From assembly GCA_012960305.1 (NCBI GenBank), contig DUBM01000020.1, positions 124,001 through 188,000 of the forward strand: 64,000 nucleotides of DNA, given 5' to 3'. This DNA comes from Gammaproteobacteria bacterium (lineage in GTDB: Bacteria > Pseudomonadota > Gammaproteobacteria > Pseudomonadales > Pseudohongiellaceae). Positions 27,707 through 36,778 of the stretch are shown one piece after another. Position 1 is the stretch's first letter. Every line of letters starts with the position of its first letter. The notes beneath the pieces were generated by a model that was not told the DNA's origin, ran no database searches, and worked only from the letters and a program-made list of their open reading frames with translations. The position numbers and the translations under genes were made by a program.

Positions 27707-28330
27707 GTGTATTGGGCAGAATTTTTCACTATAGCTGTCGCTCATTTATTTGCGGTTGCATCCCCGGGCCCGGATTTTGCGATAGTGACTCGCCAGTGTA
27801 TGAGTGGGGGAACTCGAGCGGGAGTTTGGACTAGCCTGGGAGTTAGTTCGGCAATACTGCTACATGTAACTTATTGTATTTTGGGTGTAGCTCTATTGCT
27901 TGCTCAGTCGACTACATTGTTCAATAGCATGAAATACCTTGCTGCTGCTTATCTCGTATATTTGGGTGTGCAATCTATTAGAGGATCATTCAGGCAAACA
28001 AATACCGCTCTCTATACTAGAGGTGAGGTAGCAATTTCTCCGTCGAAGGCATTTGCAGTTGGGTTTCTAACTAATGGATTAAACCCGAAGGCGACGTTGT
28101 TCTTTCTTGCTCTGTTTACAGTGGTTATCGATTCAAATACACCGAGTTCAATACAGATTCTCTACGGCTTGTATCTCGCAATCGCAACATTTCTATGGTT
28201 TTCGATGCTTTCGAAAATACTGGGTCGGCCAAACGTGCGGGCATTTATAATAAAAACCGGTAATTGGGTCGAACGTGGCATGGGGGCTATTCTAATACTG
28301 TTGGCTCTACAAATATCCATGAGCACCTAA
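27707..28330 (+). CDS. LysE/RhtB family amino-acid exporter
   Basis: 207 residues with six predicted helices. The family signature is clear: VASPGPDFAIVTRQCMSGGTRAG near the N-terminus, YLAAAYLVYLGVQSIRG and GFLTNGLNPKATLFFLALF. Relatives export homoserine, threonine or similar metabolites; the substrate cannot be told from sequence. GTG start. It follows ccmI by 55 bases and precedes moaA. Confidence 0.93.
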   Translation: MYWAEFFTIAVAHLFAVASPGPDFAIVTRQCMSGGTRAGVWTSLGVSSAILLHVTYCILGVALLLAQSTTLFNSMKYLAAAYLVYLGVQSIRGSFRQTNTALYTRGEVAISPSKAFAVGFLTNGLNPKATLFFLALFTVVIDSNTPSSIQILYGLYLAIATFLWFSMLSKILGRPNVRAFIIKTGNWVERGMGAILILLALQISMST

Positions 28331-28454
28331 GACGTTTATCAAACATTAAGGGCAGGCTTTTGTGCTTATGGACCTAAATACGGTGCATGTAAGGGCTCAA
28401 CTGCGATATAGTTGCACTGAATCTTAAATATTATTTCAGAGATTGAACTTTCCA

Positions 28455-29462
28455 ATGGGCAATACAAATCATCCAAATAAGCTAGTTGATAAGTTTGGGC
28501 GCCATGTCGACTACATTCGGTTAAGCGTAACCGATCGTTGTGATTTTCGTTGTGTCTACTGTATGACAGAGGACATGACGTTTTTGCCGCGGAAGCAAAT
28601 TTTGTCTCTGGAAGAGATTTATCAGATTGCTCAAGCTTTTACTGAGCTCGGTGTACGCAAGATTCGGCTCACTGGTGGTGAGCCGTTAGTGCGTACTGAT
28701 GTTATGAGTCTCGTCGAAAGGCTTGGAGTGCTACCAGGATTAGAAGAGCTATTGCTTACGACAAATGGTGCGCAGCTAGATAAATACGCTTCAGCTTTAA
28801 AAGCAGCAGGAGTAAATAGAGTAAATATCAGTATTGATTCTTTGGACGCTGATCGCTTTAAGCGAATTTCCAGAGTTGGTAAATTGGATAAAGTCCTAAC
28901 AGGGATCGACGCTGCAATCGCTGCAGGCTTTGATCGCATTCGGCTTAACGCAGTCATAATGCAAGGCTATAACGAAGACGAAGTTATTGCCCTAGCTGAC
29001 TACGCGATAGCGCGTGGAATTGATATTGCTTTCATTGAAGAAATGCCACTTGGTGAAGCGTCAGATCATAATCGAGAAGATACGACCTGCAGTAATGATT
29101 GGGTGCGCTCGATAATCGAAGCAAAATATGGTTTGGAAAACAGCGATGATACAACCGCGGGCCCATCGCGCTATGCTGAAATTGCGGGTAAAAAAAGTCG
29201 AATTGGTTTTATTTCTCCAGTCACTCATAATTTTTGTGAAGATTGTAATCGGGTAAGAGTAACCGTAGAGGGTCGTTTACTTCTTTGTTTGGGAAATGAA
29301 CATTCAGTAGATCTGAGGACTATCCTTAGAGATGAATCTCTGGGTATGGACGATTTAAAGAATACACTAGTAGCAGCTATGGATATTAAACCTGAACGAC
29401 ATTACTTCTATGATAGGGACCACCCTCAGCCGGTTCGCTTAATGAATATGACTGGGGGCTAA
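28455..29462 (+). CDS. moaA: GTP 3',8-cyclase, molybdenum cofactor step 1
   Basis: 335 residues. Radical-SAM motif CDFRCVYC near residue 30, C-terminal second [4Fe-4S] ligands FCEDCNRVRVT and LLCLG, and the conserved Gly-Gly end (MTGG). It makes the pterin intermediate with MoaC. ATG at 28455 chosen; a TTG four codons upstream is open. moaC, moaD and moaE are not in the window. No Moco riboswitch could be seen in the 110 bases upstream. Confidence 0.96.
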   Translation: MGNTNHPNKLVDKFGRHVDYIRLSVTDRCDFRCVYCMTEDMTFLPRKQILSLEEIYQIAQAFTELGVRKIRLTGGEPLVRTDVMSLVERLGVLPGLEELLLTTNGAQLDKYASALKAAGVNRVNISIDSLDADRFKRISRVGKLDKVLTGIDAAIAAGFDRIRLNAVIMQGYNEDEVIALADYAIARGIDIAFIEEMPLGEASDHNREDTTCSNDWVRSIIEAKYGLENSDDTTAGPSRYAEIAGKKSRIGFISPVTHNFCEDCNRVRVTVEGRLLLCLGNEHSVDLRTILRDESLGMDDLKNTLVAAMDIKPERHYFYDRDHPQPVRLMNMTGG

Positions 29463-29476
29463 TTTAGACCGAGCCA

Positions 29477-29980
29477 ATGAATTCCACTACTAACTCCTTA
29501 AACATCGCAGTAGTCACAGTATCTGATACGAGAACTGAAGACACGGACAAATCAGGTGCTGTATTGGTCTCCAGCTTGCAGGCTGTGGGTCATAAGCTGT
29601 CGAGTAAATTCATAGTAAGAGATGATATTTACCAATTGCGTGCAGTGATTTCCTCGCTCATCGCTGATAAGGAAATTCAGGCCGTATTGATGACTGGGGG
29701 CACTGGGTTTACTGCAAGAGACAATACCTATACTGCAATCACGCCGCTATTTGACCTAGATATTTATGGTTTTGGAGAATTGTTTCGGCAGTTATCTTAC
29801 GAAGAAATAGGTAGCTCCACGATTCAATCTAGAGCATTTGCAGGATTGGCTAATGGCACAATTGTGTTTTGCTTGCCTGGCTCACCCGGAGCCTGTGCAA
29901 CAGGTTGGGATAAGATAATAGTCGAGCAACTAGACAGTAGCCACAAACCCTGCAATTTTACCGATAAGCTCTCATTTTAA
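29477..29980 (+). CDS. moaB: Molybdenum cofactor biosynthesis protein MoaB
   Basis: 167 residues of the MogA/MoaB fold that adenylates molybdopterin. Motifs: VVTVSDTRTEDTDKSG, MTGGTGFTARD and FCLPGSPGACATGWDKII. It follows moaA by 14 bases and is surely cotranscribed. Confidence 0.95.
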   Translation: MNSTTNSLNIAVVTVSDTRTEDTDKSGAVLVSSLQAVGHKLSSKFIVRDDIYQLRAVISSLIADKEIQAVLMTGGTGFTARDNTYTAITPLFDLDIYGFGELFRQLSYEEIGSSTIQSRAFAGLANGTIVFCLPGSPGACATGWDKIIVEQLDSSHKPCNFTDKLSF

Positions 29981-30012
29981 GAAACTCACTCCAAAGTTTA
30001 GTCTAGGGTTTT

Positions 30013-30416
30013 GTGTCTATTAGACGACTGCTCTGGGTTGGCGGTTTCTCTTTCGCTTCCATTTCTTTAGCGGCAGACCGTTCTTGATTGCGTTTCAGAT
30101 TTTGGTTCGCCGTATGCAGCCGGTTTTCAAAACACGGCAGCGGTTCCGCACCAATCAAAGTATCCGGTCACTTGCGGAGATTAGCTACGTGTCGAATAGC
30201 GAGTTAAGTTTTGGCTTGCTTGTTTTTGGTCTACGAATTATCCCTGGTGGAATTAGTACTGCTAATCCTGCCTCAGAAATTCTCAACTCTATCAAAAGGC
30301 TGAGAGCTCAAGGTAAGGATCAAGTATCAGCCAATACTGTCCTGAGTATGGGTTGCGCTTTGTTTCTTTTAAGTACCTTAAAAAGAATTACCGTCAAAGT
30401 CGATATTTTTGATTGA
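30013..30416 (+). pseudogene. Possible decayed secreted-protein gene after moaB
   Basis: A 24-codon frame at 30013 reads like a signal peptide (VSIRRLLWVGGFSFASISLA) and stops at 30085. From 30084 another frame runs 110 codons (MIAFQILVRRMQPVF.. to ..LKRITVKVDIFD) without any domain that I recognise. The pair could be a broken exported protein, or chance frames. No ribosome binding site supports the second start. Confidence 0.2.
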
Positions 30417-30610
30417 GGAAATGCTGGAAAGAGAAGAAATCGGACTTGGGGATAATTTAAAAATAACGCTAGCCTAAGTTGGGTATCCGAAATATGGACC
30501 TTAGACCAGCGTTCAGTCAGTGCTTAATTTAGTGATAAATGGGCGTTAGGCCTTCAGCTTATTGGCAAAACTTGATGAAAGGAAAATCATAACCTCCTTC
30601 AATGTTATGG

Positions 30611-30724
30611 TTATGAAGCGGTGTAAAGAATTACTGCAGGAACTGCGAGGGCAGCTAATACTAAAACTAGGCTCACTACAGTTGCTTCAGCGACAGGCCG
30701 TAGTTTGGCTATTGTCTTACTCAT
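30611..30724 (-). CDS. 37-residue single-span membrane peptide
   Basis: MSKTIAKLRPVAEATVVSLV leads into VLVLAALAVPAVILYTAS: a basic N-terminus and one strongly hydrophobic helix. GGAG stands eight bases before the ATG, a convincing ribosome binding site, and TACAAT (30749-30754 region, minus strand) could be its -10. It has no recognised family. Peptides of this shape often modulate a larger membrane enzyme. The plus-strand frame opposite it is probably a shadow. Confidence 0.55.
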   Translation of the reverse strand: MSKTIAKLRPVAEATVVSLVLVLAALAVPAVILYTAS

Positions 30725-31240
30725 ACTTATTCTCCAAATTTGGTTAATTGTAATCTTTTAATTGGGGCTGATCTTTGTCTTCATCGACCAATGGCGCGAA
30801 TAGTAACACAAAATGTCCTAATAGGTAACATAAATGCATAATTTGTTCTAAATATGTTATGAAAGGTAACAAAAATTAAAGTCGAGCATAAAAAACTAAA
30901 AATATCTATCAATAACGATGGGCTTTGCAAAGTCTATGAGGCCGCTTATAAAAACTCTTTACGTCGGAGGGAATTATAACTTATTGAAAAATATGATAAA
31001 TCCTAGGCTTTATTTTTTATGATGATCTAGCACTGCTTATAAGGTATGAAAATGTAACCATATTTCACATATAGGAAAATAACCTGTGCGAAACAGTTGG
31101 GAATCTCTAGAAATCAAGCTAACTCTCAGGAAAAATTGATAAAGTATCTGCGAACGCTTGCGGGTTTTCTTCTCATTTATTGCACTTTGTCTAAATACGG
31201 TGTTCCTGACCTTTCAGGCTTAATTCCGATAAAATGGTCC
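30725..31240. other. AT-rich non-coding stretch with a repeated GTAAC element
   Basis: No gene recognised. The motif TAGGTAACATAAA (about 30822), AAAGGTAACAAAAA (about 30861) and AAATGTAACCATA (about 31050) recurs in very AT-rich DNA. It may hold promoters for the 37-residue peptide (leftward) and the HemD-like gene (rightward). Confidence 0.3.
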
Positions 31241-32086
31241 ATGGACATGAAACCTCAGCTGCAATCTCCGTTAAAGGGCAAAGTGATTGCGCTCCCAGAG
31301 AGTCGGCAATTAGATATTCTATCTGCCTTATTTCAAAGACGTGGTGCGTTGGTAGATCGTATACCTTTAGTCTCAATTATCGATGCTCCGGATCAACCGA
31401 AAATCCGCCGTTGGCTAAAGCAATTTATATCCGCCCCGCCTGATTATTTTGTATTACTAACAGGAGAGGGATTAAGAAGGTTGTTAGCTACGGCAAGGCG
31501 GATGTCATTGGAAACCGTTTTCATCAGCGCTCTGTCAAATTCTATTCTGATTTGCCGAGGGCCAAAGCCTGGGCGTGTACTAAGAGAAATACAATTACAA
31601 GCTCACTACTTAGGAACCAGTCCAACTAGTGCAGGTATAGTGGAGACGCTTAGAGGACTGGATCTCACACACAAATCAATATCAGTTCAACTCTACGGTG
31701 AGGATCCAAATGATTTGCTAATGGGTTTCTTGGGCACCGTGGGAGCTAAAATTATAAACCCGGTGGCACCTTATAAATATGAGCAAGACAGTAATGGAGA
31801 TTTGGTTTTCTCACTTATTAATAGATTACACCTCGGTAAAATAGATCTCATTGCATTTACCAGTAAGGCTCAGGTAAAGCGATTATTTTCTGTAGCTACT
31901 CAGCGCAATTGCGTAGAACAGTTAACCTCCTCCTTAAAGGCAACCAAGGTTGCAGCGATAGGCCCCATAGTTAAGGAATGCTTGGAGCAGTTCGCCTGCA
32001 CAGTGGAAATCATGCCAAGCGAGAGTTACTTCATGAAACCGATGGTTCGAGCGAGCGAAGTTCTTTTTGCCGAATTGGAAGAATAA
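31241..32086 (+). CDS. Uroporphyrinogen-III synthase family protein (HemD-like)
   Basis: About 281 residues from the ATG at 31241; the frame is open to 31097. The protein shows the two-lobed HemD pattern: KGKVIALPESRQLDILSALFQRRGALVDRIPL, PPDYFVLLTGEGLRRLL, TSPTSAGIVETLRGLDL, then YEQD..LINRLHLGKIDLIAFTSKAQVKRLF and KVAAIGPIVKECLEQF. Such proteins cyclise hydroxymethylbilane in heme synthesis, or are paralogues beside other systems. hemC and hemX are not adjacent, so this may be a second copy. Position after an AT-rich gap suggests its own promoter. Confidence 0.75.
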   Translation: MDMKPQLQSPLKGKVIALPESRQLDILSALFQRRGALVDRIPLVSIIDAPDQPKIRRWLKQFISAPPDYFVLLTGEGLRRLLATARRMSLETVFISALSNSILICRGPKPGRVLREIQLQAHYLGTSPTSAGIVETLRGLDLTHKSISVQLYGEDPNDLLMGFLGTVGAKIINPVAPYKYEQDSNGDLVFSLINRLHLGKIDLIAFTSKAQVKRLFSVATQRNCVEQLTSSLKATKVAAIGPIVKECLEQFACTVEIMPSESYFMKPMVRASEVLFAELEE

Positions 32087-32171
32087 TTTTAGGCCTCCAT
32101 TCTGCTCTGGCTTCGCTTCTTGCCTGCAGCTAGAATTAGCCTTCAGACTATTTAAATTGAGACTTCATCAT

Positions 32172-32939
32172 ATGCGCATAATGACTCTGAACTGCAACGG
32201 AATTCGGGCTGCGGCAAGAAAAGGTTTCTTCGATTGGATCTCTCGGTGCGATTTCGATGTCGTTTGCTTGCAGGAAACTAAAGCTCAAATTGATCAGTTA
32301 AGTGACCCAATCTTTCATCCAAAGGGATATCACTGCCATTACTTCGATGCAGAGAAAAAAGGTTATTCTGGCACAGCAATCTACTGTAAATCAGAACCGG
32401 AAAAAATCACCAAAGGTTTGGGGTTTTTACTTGCTGATACTGAGGGCAGGTATGTGCAAGCCGATTTTGAAAAGCTAAGCGTCGCCTCTTTATATTTGCC
32501 ATCAGGCTCAAGCGGAGATGAAAGGCAGGCTCGTAAAATGTCATTCATGAAAGATTTTATGAAGCACATGAAAAAGCTGAGGGAACAAGACCGCGAATTA
32601 ATCGTCTGTGGTGATTGGAATATTTGCCATAAGCAAATTGATTTAAAGAACTGGCGACCAAATCAGAAAAATTCTGGCTTTTTGCCCGAAGAAAGAGGAT
32701 GGCTAGATACCTTGTATGACAAGGTCGGCTTTGTCGATGCCTTCCGTGAAGTAAATCAATTAGAAGACCAGTACTCATGGTGGTCGAATAGAGGACAAGC
32801 AAGGGCAAATAATGTCGGATGGCGCTTGGATTATCATGTGGTAACTCCTAGTATCGCTGAAAAGGTTGTTTCGGCGGAAATTTATACCGAGCAGAAATTT
32901 TCCGATCACGCTCCGGTTATACTAGAATACTCTTTATAA
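32172..32939 (+). CDS. xthA: Exodeoxyribonuclease III
   Basis: 255 residues of the ExoIII/APE family. Motifs: MTLNCNGIRAA, CLQETKA (metal Glu), GYSGTAIYCK, CGDWNICHKQIDLKNW, and the catalytic end FSDHAPVILEYSL. It cuts abasic sites and degrades DNA 3'-5'. ATG at 32172 by homology; the frame is open 35 codons further upstream and overlaps the HemD-like gene, but that part does not match the family. Confidence 0.95.
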   Translation: MRIMTLNCNGIRAAARKGFFDWISRCDFDVVCLQETKAQIDQLSDPIFHPKGYHCHYFDAEKKGYSGTAIYCKSEPEKITKGLGFLLADTEGRYVQADFEKLSVASLYLPSGSSGDERQARKMSFMKDFMKHMKKLREQDRELIVCGDWNICHKQIDLKNWRPNQKNSGFLPEERGWLDTLYDKVGFVDAFREVNQLEDQYSWWSNRGQARANNVGWRLDYHVVTPSIAEKVVSAEIYTEQKFSDHAPVILEYSL

Positions 32940-32970
32940 TTTAATAGGCATTTGGTATTAAAATAGAACT

Positions 32971-33585
32971 ATGAAAAACATAATTAGGATTTCTGATTAT
33001 TTAATTATTAACACCAGAGCAACGCTCATGAGGGCAGTCTTGTGTAGCGCCTTGCTACTAAATAGTGCTGGCAGCCATGCCCAGCAGCTAAATGTATTAA
33101 TCGAAACTTCAAAAGGTGATATTCGGTTTGAATTGAATGCTCGTGCAGCGCCTACTACGGTCGCAAACTTCATTAATCTGGTGAATCGTGGATTTTATGA
33201 TGGTTTGACTTTTCATCGCTATGAGAGGAATTTTATGATTCAGGGTGGTGATCCTTTGGGTACAGGCCTAGGTGGGCCAGGCTATCAGTTTAGCGGTGAG
33301 GCAATCTTGAAACACAATCAACCCGGGATACTATCTATGGCGAATTCGGGACCAGGAACTGATGGAAGCCAGTTTTTTATTACCCATCTCGCTACCCCTC
33401 ATCTTGATGGTCTGCATTCCGTATTTGGGAAAATTGTAGCGGGGCAAAATGTCGTTAATCAATTAAGAAGACGCGACCTAATAACCAAGATAAGTGTTGA
33501 GGGGGATTATTCTGCATTGCTCGAACGCAAGGCCGCTCAATTAGAAGAGTGGAATGCAATTCTCGATAGAGAATTCCCGCAGTGA
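32971..33585 (+). CDS. Exported cyclophilin-type peptidyl-prolyl isomerase
   Basis: 204 residues. An N-terminal export signal ends near SAGSHAQ, followed by a cyclophilin domain with FHRYERNFMIQGGDP, GILSMANSGPGTDGSQFFI and HLDGLHSVFGKIVAGQ. Active-site Arg, Gln and Phe residues are present. A start at 33028 (MRAVLCSALLL) is possible. Probably periplasmic; a second exported cyclophilin is at 59180-59740. Confidence 0.92.
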   Translation: MKNIIRISDYLIINTRATLMRAVLCSALLLNSAGSHAQQLNVLIETSKGDIRFELNARAAPTTVANFINLVNRGFYDGLTFHRYERNFMIQGGDPLGTGLGGPGYQFSGEAILKHNQPGILSMANSGPGTDGSQFFITHLATPHLDGLHSVFGKIVAGQNVVNQLRRRDLITKISVEGDYSALLERKAAQLEEWNAILDREFPQ

Positions 33586-33633
33586 TAAATGGTATTCAGT
33601 AAACTTGATATTTAGAGCAAACACTAAGCAGGG

Positions 33634-33930
33634 TTATAACACTCGTTTGTATGGTTTTACCGAAACCTTTTGATAAACCCCAGCAGTGACATAAGGGTCA
33701 GTATCAGCCCACGATTTGGCTTGTTCTAGGCTATCAAATTCAGCAACAATTAGACTGCCGCTAAAACCGGCGTTACCGGGATCGGGGCTATCGATAGCAG
33801 GATGTGGCCCAGCAATCATTAGTCGATCTTGACCGGCTAATTTATTGAGTCTATCCGAGTGACCTGGGCGTGCAGATTTTCGTTTTGTCAGACTGTCGTC
33901 GATATCTTCACCCATGGCTGCATAATACAA
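33634..33930 (-). CDS. YciI family protein
   Basis: 98 residues with the YCII fold. The conserved His-Asp pair lies in RPGHSDRL and WADTDPYVTAGVY, and AGPHPAIDSPDPG is typical. Biochemical role unknown in general. TTG start gives the family N-terminus (MYYAAMGED). It follows yciB by 40 bases on the same strand, an arrangement common in gammaproteobacteria. Confidence 0.9.
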   Translation of the reverse strand: MYYAAMGEDIDDSLTKRKSARPGHSDRLNKLAGQDRLMIAGPHPAIDSPDPGNAGFSGSLIVAEFDSLEQAKSWADTDPYVTAGVYQKVSVKPYKRVL

Positions 33931-33970
33931 AAATCAACCCTCCAGCCTGGAAATAATTAGATTGTTTTAA

Positions 33971-34597
33971 TTATATAGATTTTTCTGATGTTGAATCGAT
34001 GCTTTCTTCTTGTATATTTTCCCCTTCATCTACTTCAAAGTATTTGGCTAGAATAGGCATCTGTCCAATAACGAAGGCAAAAGTTAGTATAAGGTTTCCG
34101 AATACTTTGAATTTTATCCATAGAGCCTCGCTAAGAGTAAAAGCAACGATAAGGTTTATTGCGCCGAGCACGATAAACCAGCAAATCCAGATAGTGTTTA
34201 ATTTGAGCCATACTTCTTTTGGTGCATTAACTGCATGGCCCATCATGTGTTCAATTGCGGGTTTGTCGCCGAAGAATCTGGAAGCTAAAAAAACTGTAGC
34301 GAATATCCAGTTTACTATTGGAGCCTTCCATTTAAGGAATTCTATATTTCTAAGAATTATTGTTGGAAGGCAAAATAATACGACTGCGACTAGGGTAATC
34401 CACTGAAATTTATCTAGCCGCTTTTGGGCAATAAGGAGTGAACCATACACTAGGACGGACGCCCCTAATAAGAATTCTGCAGCGCTGAATACACCACCGA
34501 TACTATGAGTAAATCCTGCTACTTCTATAGCTCTTTCATCCATTGCCCAAACAGTGAAGAAAACCAAGAGTGGGATATAGTCGATGAACTGCTTCAT
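33971..34597 (-). CDS. yciB: Inner-membrane septation-type protein YciB
   Basis: 208 residues with five or six membrane helices. Start MKQFIDYIPLLVFFTVW and the segments AFTLSEALWIKFKVFGNLIL, FGDKPAIEHMMGHAV are typical of YciB (IspZ), an inner-membrane protein linked to envelope and septum synthesis. The tail after residue 185 is acidic. First gene of a yciB-yciI unit. Confidence 0.94.
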   Translation of the reverse strand: MKQFIDYIPLLVFFTVWAMDERAIEVAGFTHSIGGVFSAAEFLLGASVLVYGSLLIAQKRLDKFQWITLVAVVLFCLPTIILRNIEFLKWKAPIVNWIFATVFLASRFFGDKPAIEHMMGHAVNAPKEVWLKLNTIWICWFIVLGAINLIVAFTLSEALWIKFKVFGNLILTFAFVIGQMPILAKYFEVDEGENIQEESIDSTSEKSI

Positions 34598-34757
34598 TTT
34601 ATAAGTCCGAACCTATGTTGTAGGCATCATTAGGGAGCAGCAGCATCTTAATGGATTTAAATTAAGGTGTCTGCTTTTATGAGCCGATGTATTAGTATCT
34701 GCATCGCTGAATTGAGTCGAATTTAGTATAGATCCCTAAAGAGTTCTGTTCCCTGTT

Positions 34758-35378
34758 ATGGTTGATTTTTTACAAGTACATCCAATTAATCCCGAAGTGC
34801 GCCTCATCAAGCAAGCCGTTGGCGTGCTTATGGATGGTGGAGTGATCGTTTATCCGACCGATTCGACTTACGCGCTAGGTTGCCACATTGGAGATAAGTC
34901 AGCCCTAGAACGTATTCGCCGCATTCGGCAATTAGATAGTAAGCACAATTTTACTCTAGTGTGCTGCGACCTTTCTTCATTGGCCAGCTACGCATTAGTG
35001 CACAACAGAGCCTACCGAATCCTTAAAGCTTATACCCCTGGTCCATACACCTTTATTTTGAAAGCGACAGCGGAAGTTCCGCGGCGCTTAATGCATCCTA
35101 AGCGAAAGACCATCGGATTGAGAGTTCCCGAAAACGCTATTGCCCAAGCGATTTTGGCGCTTCACGGCGAGCCGATAATGAGTACTAGTTTGATCTTACC
35201 TGGTGAGGGTGAGCAATTATTCGATGCCTATGAAATGCGACTAAAGATAGGAAAACTTGTAGACTTGATCATTGATGGTGGCGCCTGTGGTTTAGAACCC
35301 ACTACCATGGTCGATTTAGTTGATGGTGTGCCACAAATACTTAGGGCGGGAAAGGGTGATACCAAGCCGTTTCTCTGA
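34758..35378 (+). CDS. yciO: YciO-type Sua5/YrdC family protein
   Basis: 206 residues of the Sua5/YrdC fold. MDGGVIVYPTDSTYALGCHI, the KxR-like IRQLDSKHNFTLVC, PGPYTFILKATAEVPRRLMH and IGLRVPENAIAQAIL are characteristic of YciO rather than TsaC. Relatives make threonylcarbamoyl-AMP for tRNA t6A; YciO itself is less certain. In pseudomonads trpH lies beside it; it is absent here. Confidence 0.92.
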   Translation: MVDFLQVHPINPEVRLIKQAVGVLMDGGVIVYPTDSTYALGCHIGDKSALERIRRIRQLDSKHNFTLVCCDLSSLASYALVHNRAYRILKAYTPGPYTFILKATAEVPRRLMHPKRKTIGLRVPENAIAQAILALHGEPIMSTSLILPGEGEQLFDAYEMRLKIGKLVDLIIDGGACGLEPTTMVDLVDGVPQILRAGKGDTKPFL

Positions 35379-35459
35379 CTGACTATTTTTTAGCTTATAA
35401 GGTTTAAATCCAATAACGATTACTACTAAGTGTAGTTTGAATAGAATTAGGAGAAGAAG

Positions 35460-36674
35460 TTGTCAACAGTGGACTCGCAACAAAGGGTACTGTCAGGAAT
35501 GCGACCGACTGGTCGCTTGCATTTGGGCCACTATAACGGGGTGCTGAAGAATTGGGTGAAATTGCAATACGAATATGAATGTTTCTTTTTCGTCGCCGAT
35601 TGGCACGCCCTTACTACTCATTACGGTGATTCTGCCATTTTTCAAGAGCATGTTTTGAACATGGTGATTGACTGGTTGGCTGTCGGAGTTAACCCTGGCT
35701 CGTCTTCTTTATTTGTCCAGTCGAAAGTTCCCGAGCATGCAGAGTTGCACTTGTTACTGTCTATGTTGACTCCACAGGGATGGTTAGAACGGGTGCCATC
35801 TTATAAAGATCAGCAAGAAAAGCTAAGTGAAAAAGAACTCGATACTTATGGGTTTCTTGGTTATCCACTCTTACAGGCAGCGGATATTTTAATCTACCGC
35901 GCGGGATATGTTCCCGTCGGCGCCGATCAAGTTGCACATGTAGAGCTCACTCGCGAAGTTGCTCGAAGATTCAATCATATCTACGGTCGTGAGCATGGCT
36001 TCGAAGAAAATGCCTTGGCAGCAGTGCGAAAGATGGGTAAGAAATCAGCTCGACTCTACGCGCAATTACGCACAGCGTATCAAGAGCAGGGGGACCACGA
36101 AGCCTTAGAAAAAGGTCAAGCTCTTTTGAAAGAACAACAGAATATTTCTATCGGCGATAGAGAACGGCTATTTGGATTCCTTGAAGGTAGTGGGAAGATG
36201 ATCCTGGCAGAGCCGCAATCTTTATTGACGAAAGCATCTAAGATGCCGGGGTTAGATGGTCAGAAAATGTCTAATTCCTATGACAATATTATTAGTTTGC
36301 GGGAGCCCCTCGAGGAAGTTGAAAATAAAATTGCCACCATGCAGACTGATCCTGCTAGGGTGCGCCTAACTGACCCGGGAGATCCGGAAAAATGCCCGGT
36401 ATGGCAGTTTCATCAAAACTATTCTTCAGAGGAAACGAAGACTTGGGTTATTGAGGGATGTAAGAGTGCGGGGATCGGTTGTTTAGAGTGTAAGAAACCA
36501 ATAATCGATGCGGTTACTGCTGAATTAGAGCCGATTCAGAAAGAAGCAGCACAGTACGAAAAAGATCCAGATATCGTACGCTCCATTCTCGCAGAAGGCA
36601 GCGAAACCGCGCGGGAATCAGCGAAGAAAACGATTCAGGATGTTCGCGAAGCGATGGGCTTAAATACCTGGTAA
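35460..36674 (+). CDS. trpS: Tryptophanyl-tRNA synthetase (long form)
   Basis: 404 residues. Class I motifs: GMRPTGRLHLGHYNGVL (HxGH) and GLDGQKMSNSYDN (KMSKS-like). The protein is about 70 residues longer than the E. coli enzyme, owing to a central insert (residues 200-260, rich in Lys, Glu and Gln), a form found in pseudomonad relatives. TTG start supported by AGGAG seven bases upstream. Confidence 0.96.
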   Translation: MSTVDSQQRVLSGMRPTGRLHLGHYNGVLKNWVKLQYEYECFFFVADWHALTTHYGDSAIFQEHVLNMVIDWLAVGVNPGSSSLFVQSKVPEHAELHLLLSMLTPQGWLERVPSYKDQQEKLSEKELDTYGFLGYPLLQAADILIYRAGYVPVGADQVAHVELTREVARRFNHIYGREHGFEENALAAVRKMGKKSARLYAQLRTAYQEQGDHEALEKGQALLKEQQNISIGDRERLFGFLEGSGKMILAEPQSLLTKASKMPGLDGQKMSNSYDNIISLREPLEEVENKIATMQTDPARVRLTDPGDPEKCPVWQFHQNYSSEETKTWVIEGCKSAGIGCLECKKPIIDAVTAELEPIQKEAAQYEKDPDIVRSILAEGSETARESAKKTIQDVREAMGLNTW

Positions 36675-36778
36675 CTAGTGGCTCGCGAGATGAGCTTTTC
36701 CAGTTCAATTAAGGTAAAATTCGTTCTTAGATTTAGACCCGGATATGATCCCGTAGCCGAAAATAGCAGATCAGTAGA

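Noticed and set aside
28331-28454. Molybdenum cofactor riboswitch before moaA
   Set aside because: Only about 110 bases and no set of stems matching the element could be recognised by eye.
30562-30747. 61-codon plus-strand frame opposite the 37-residue peptide
   Set aside because: The minus-strand peptide has a proper ribosome binding site and a clean membrane helix; the plus frame has neither.
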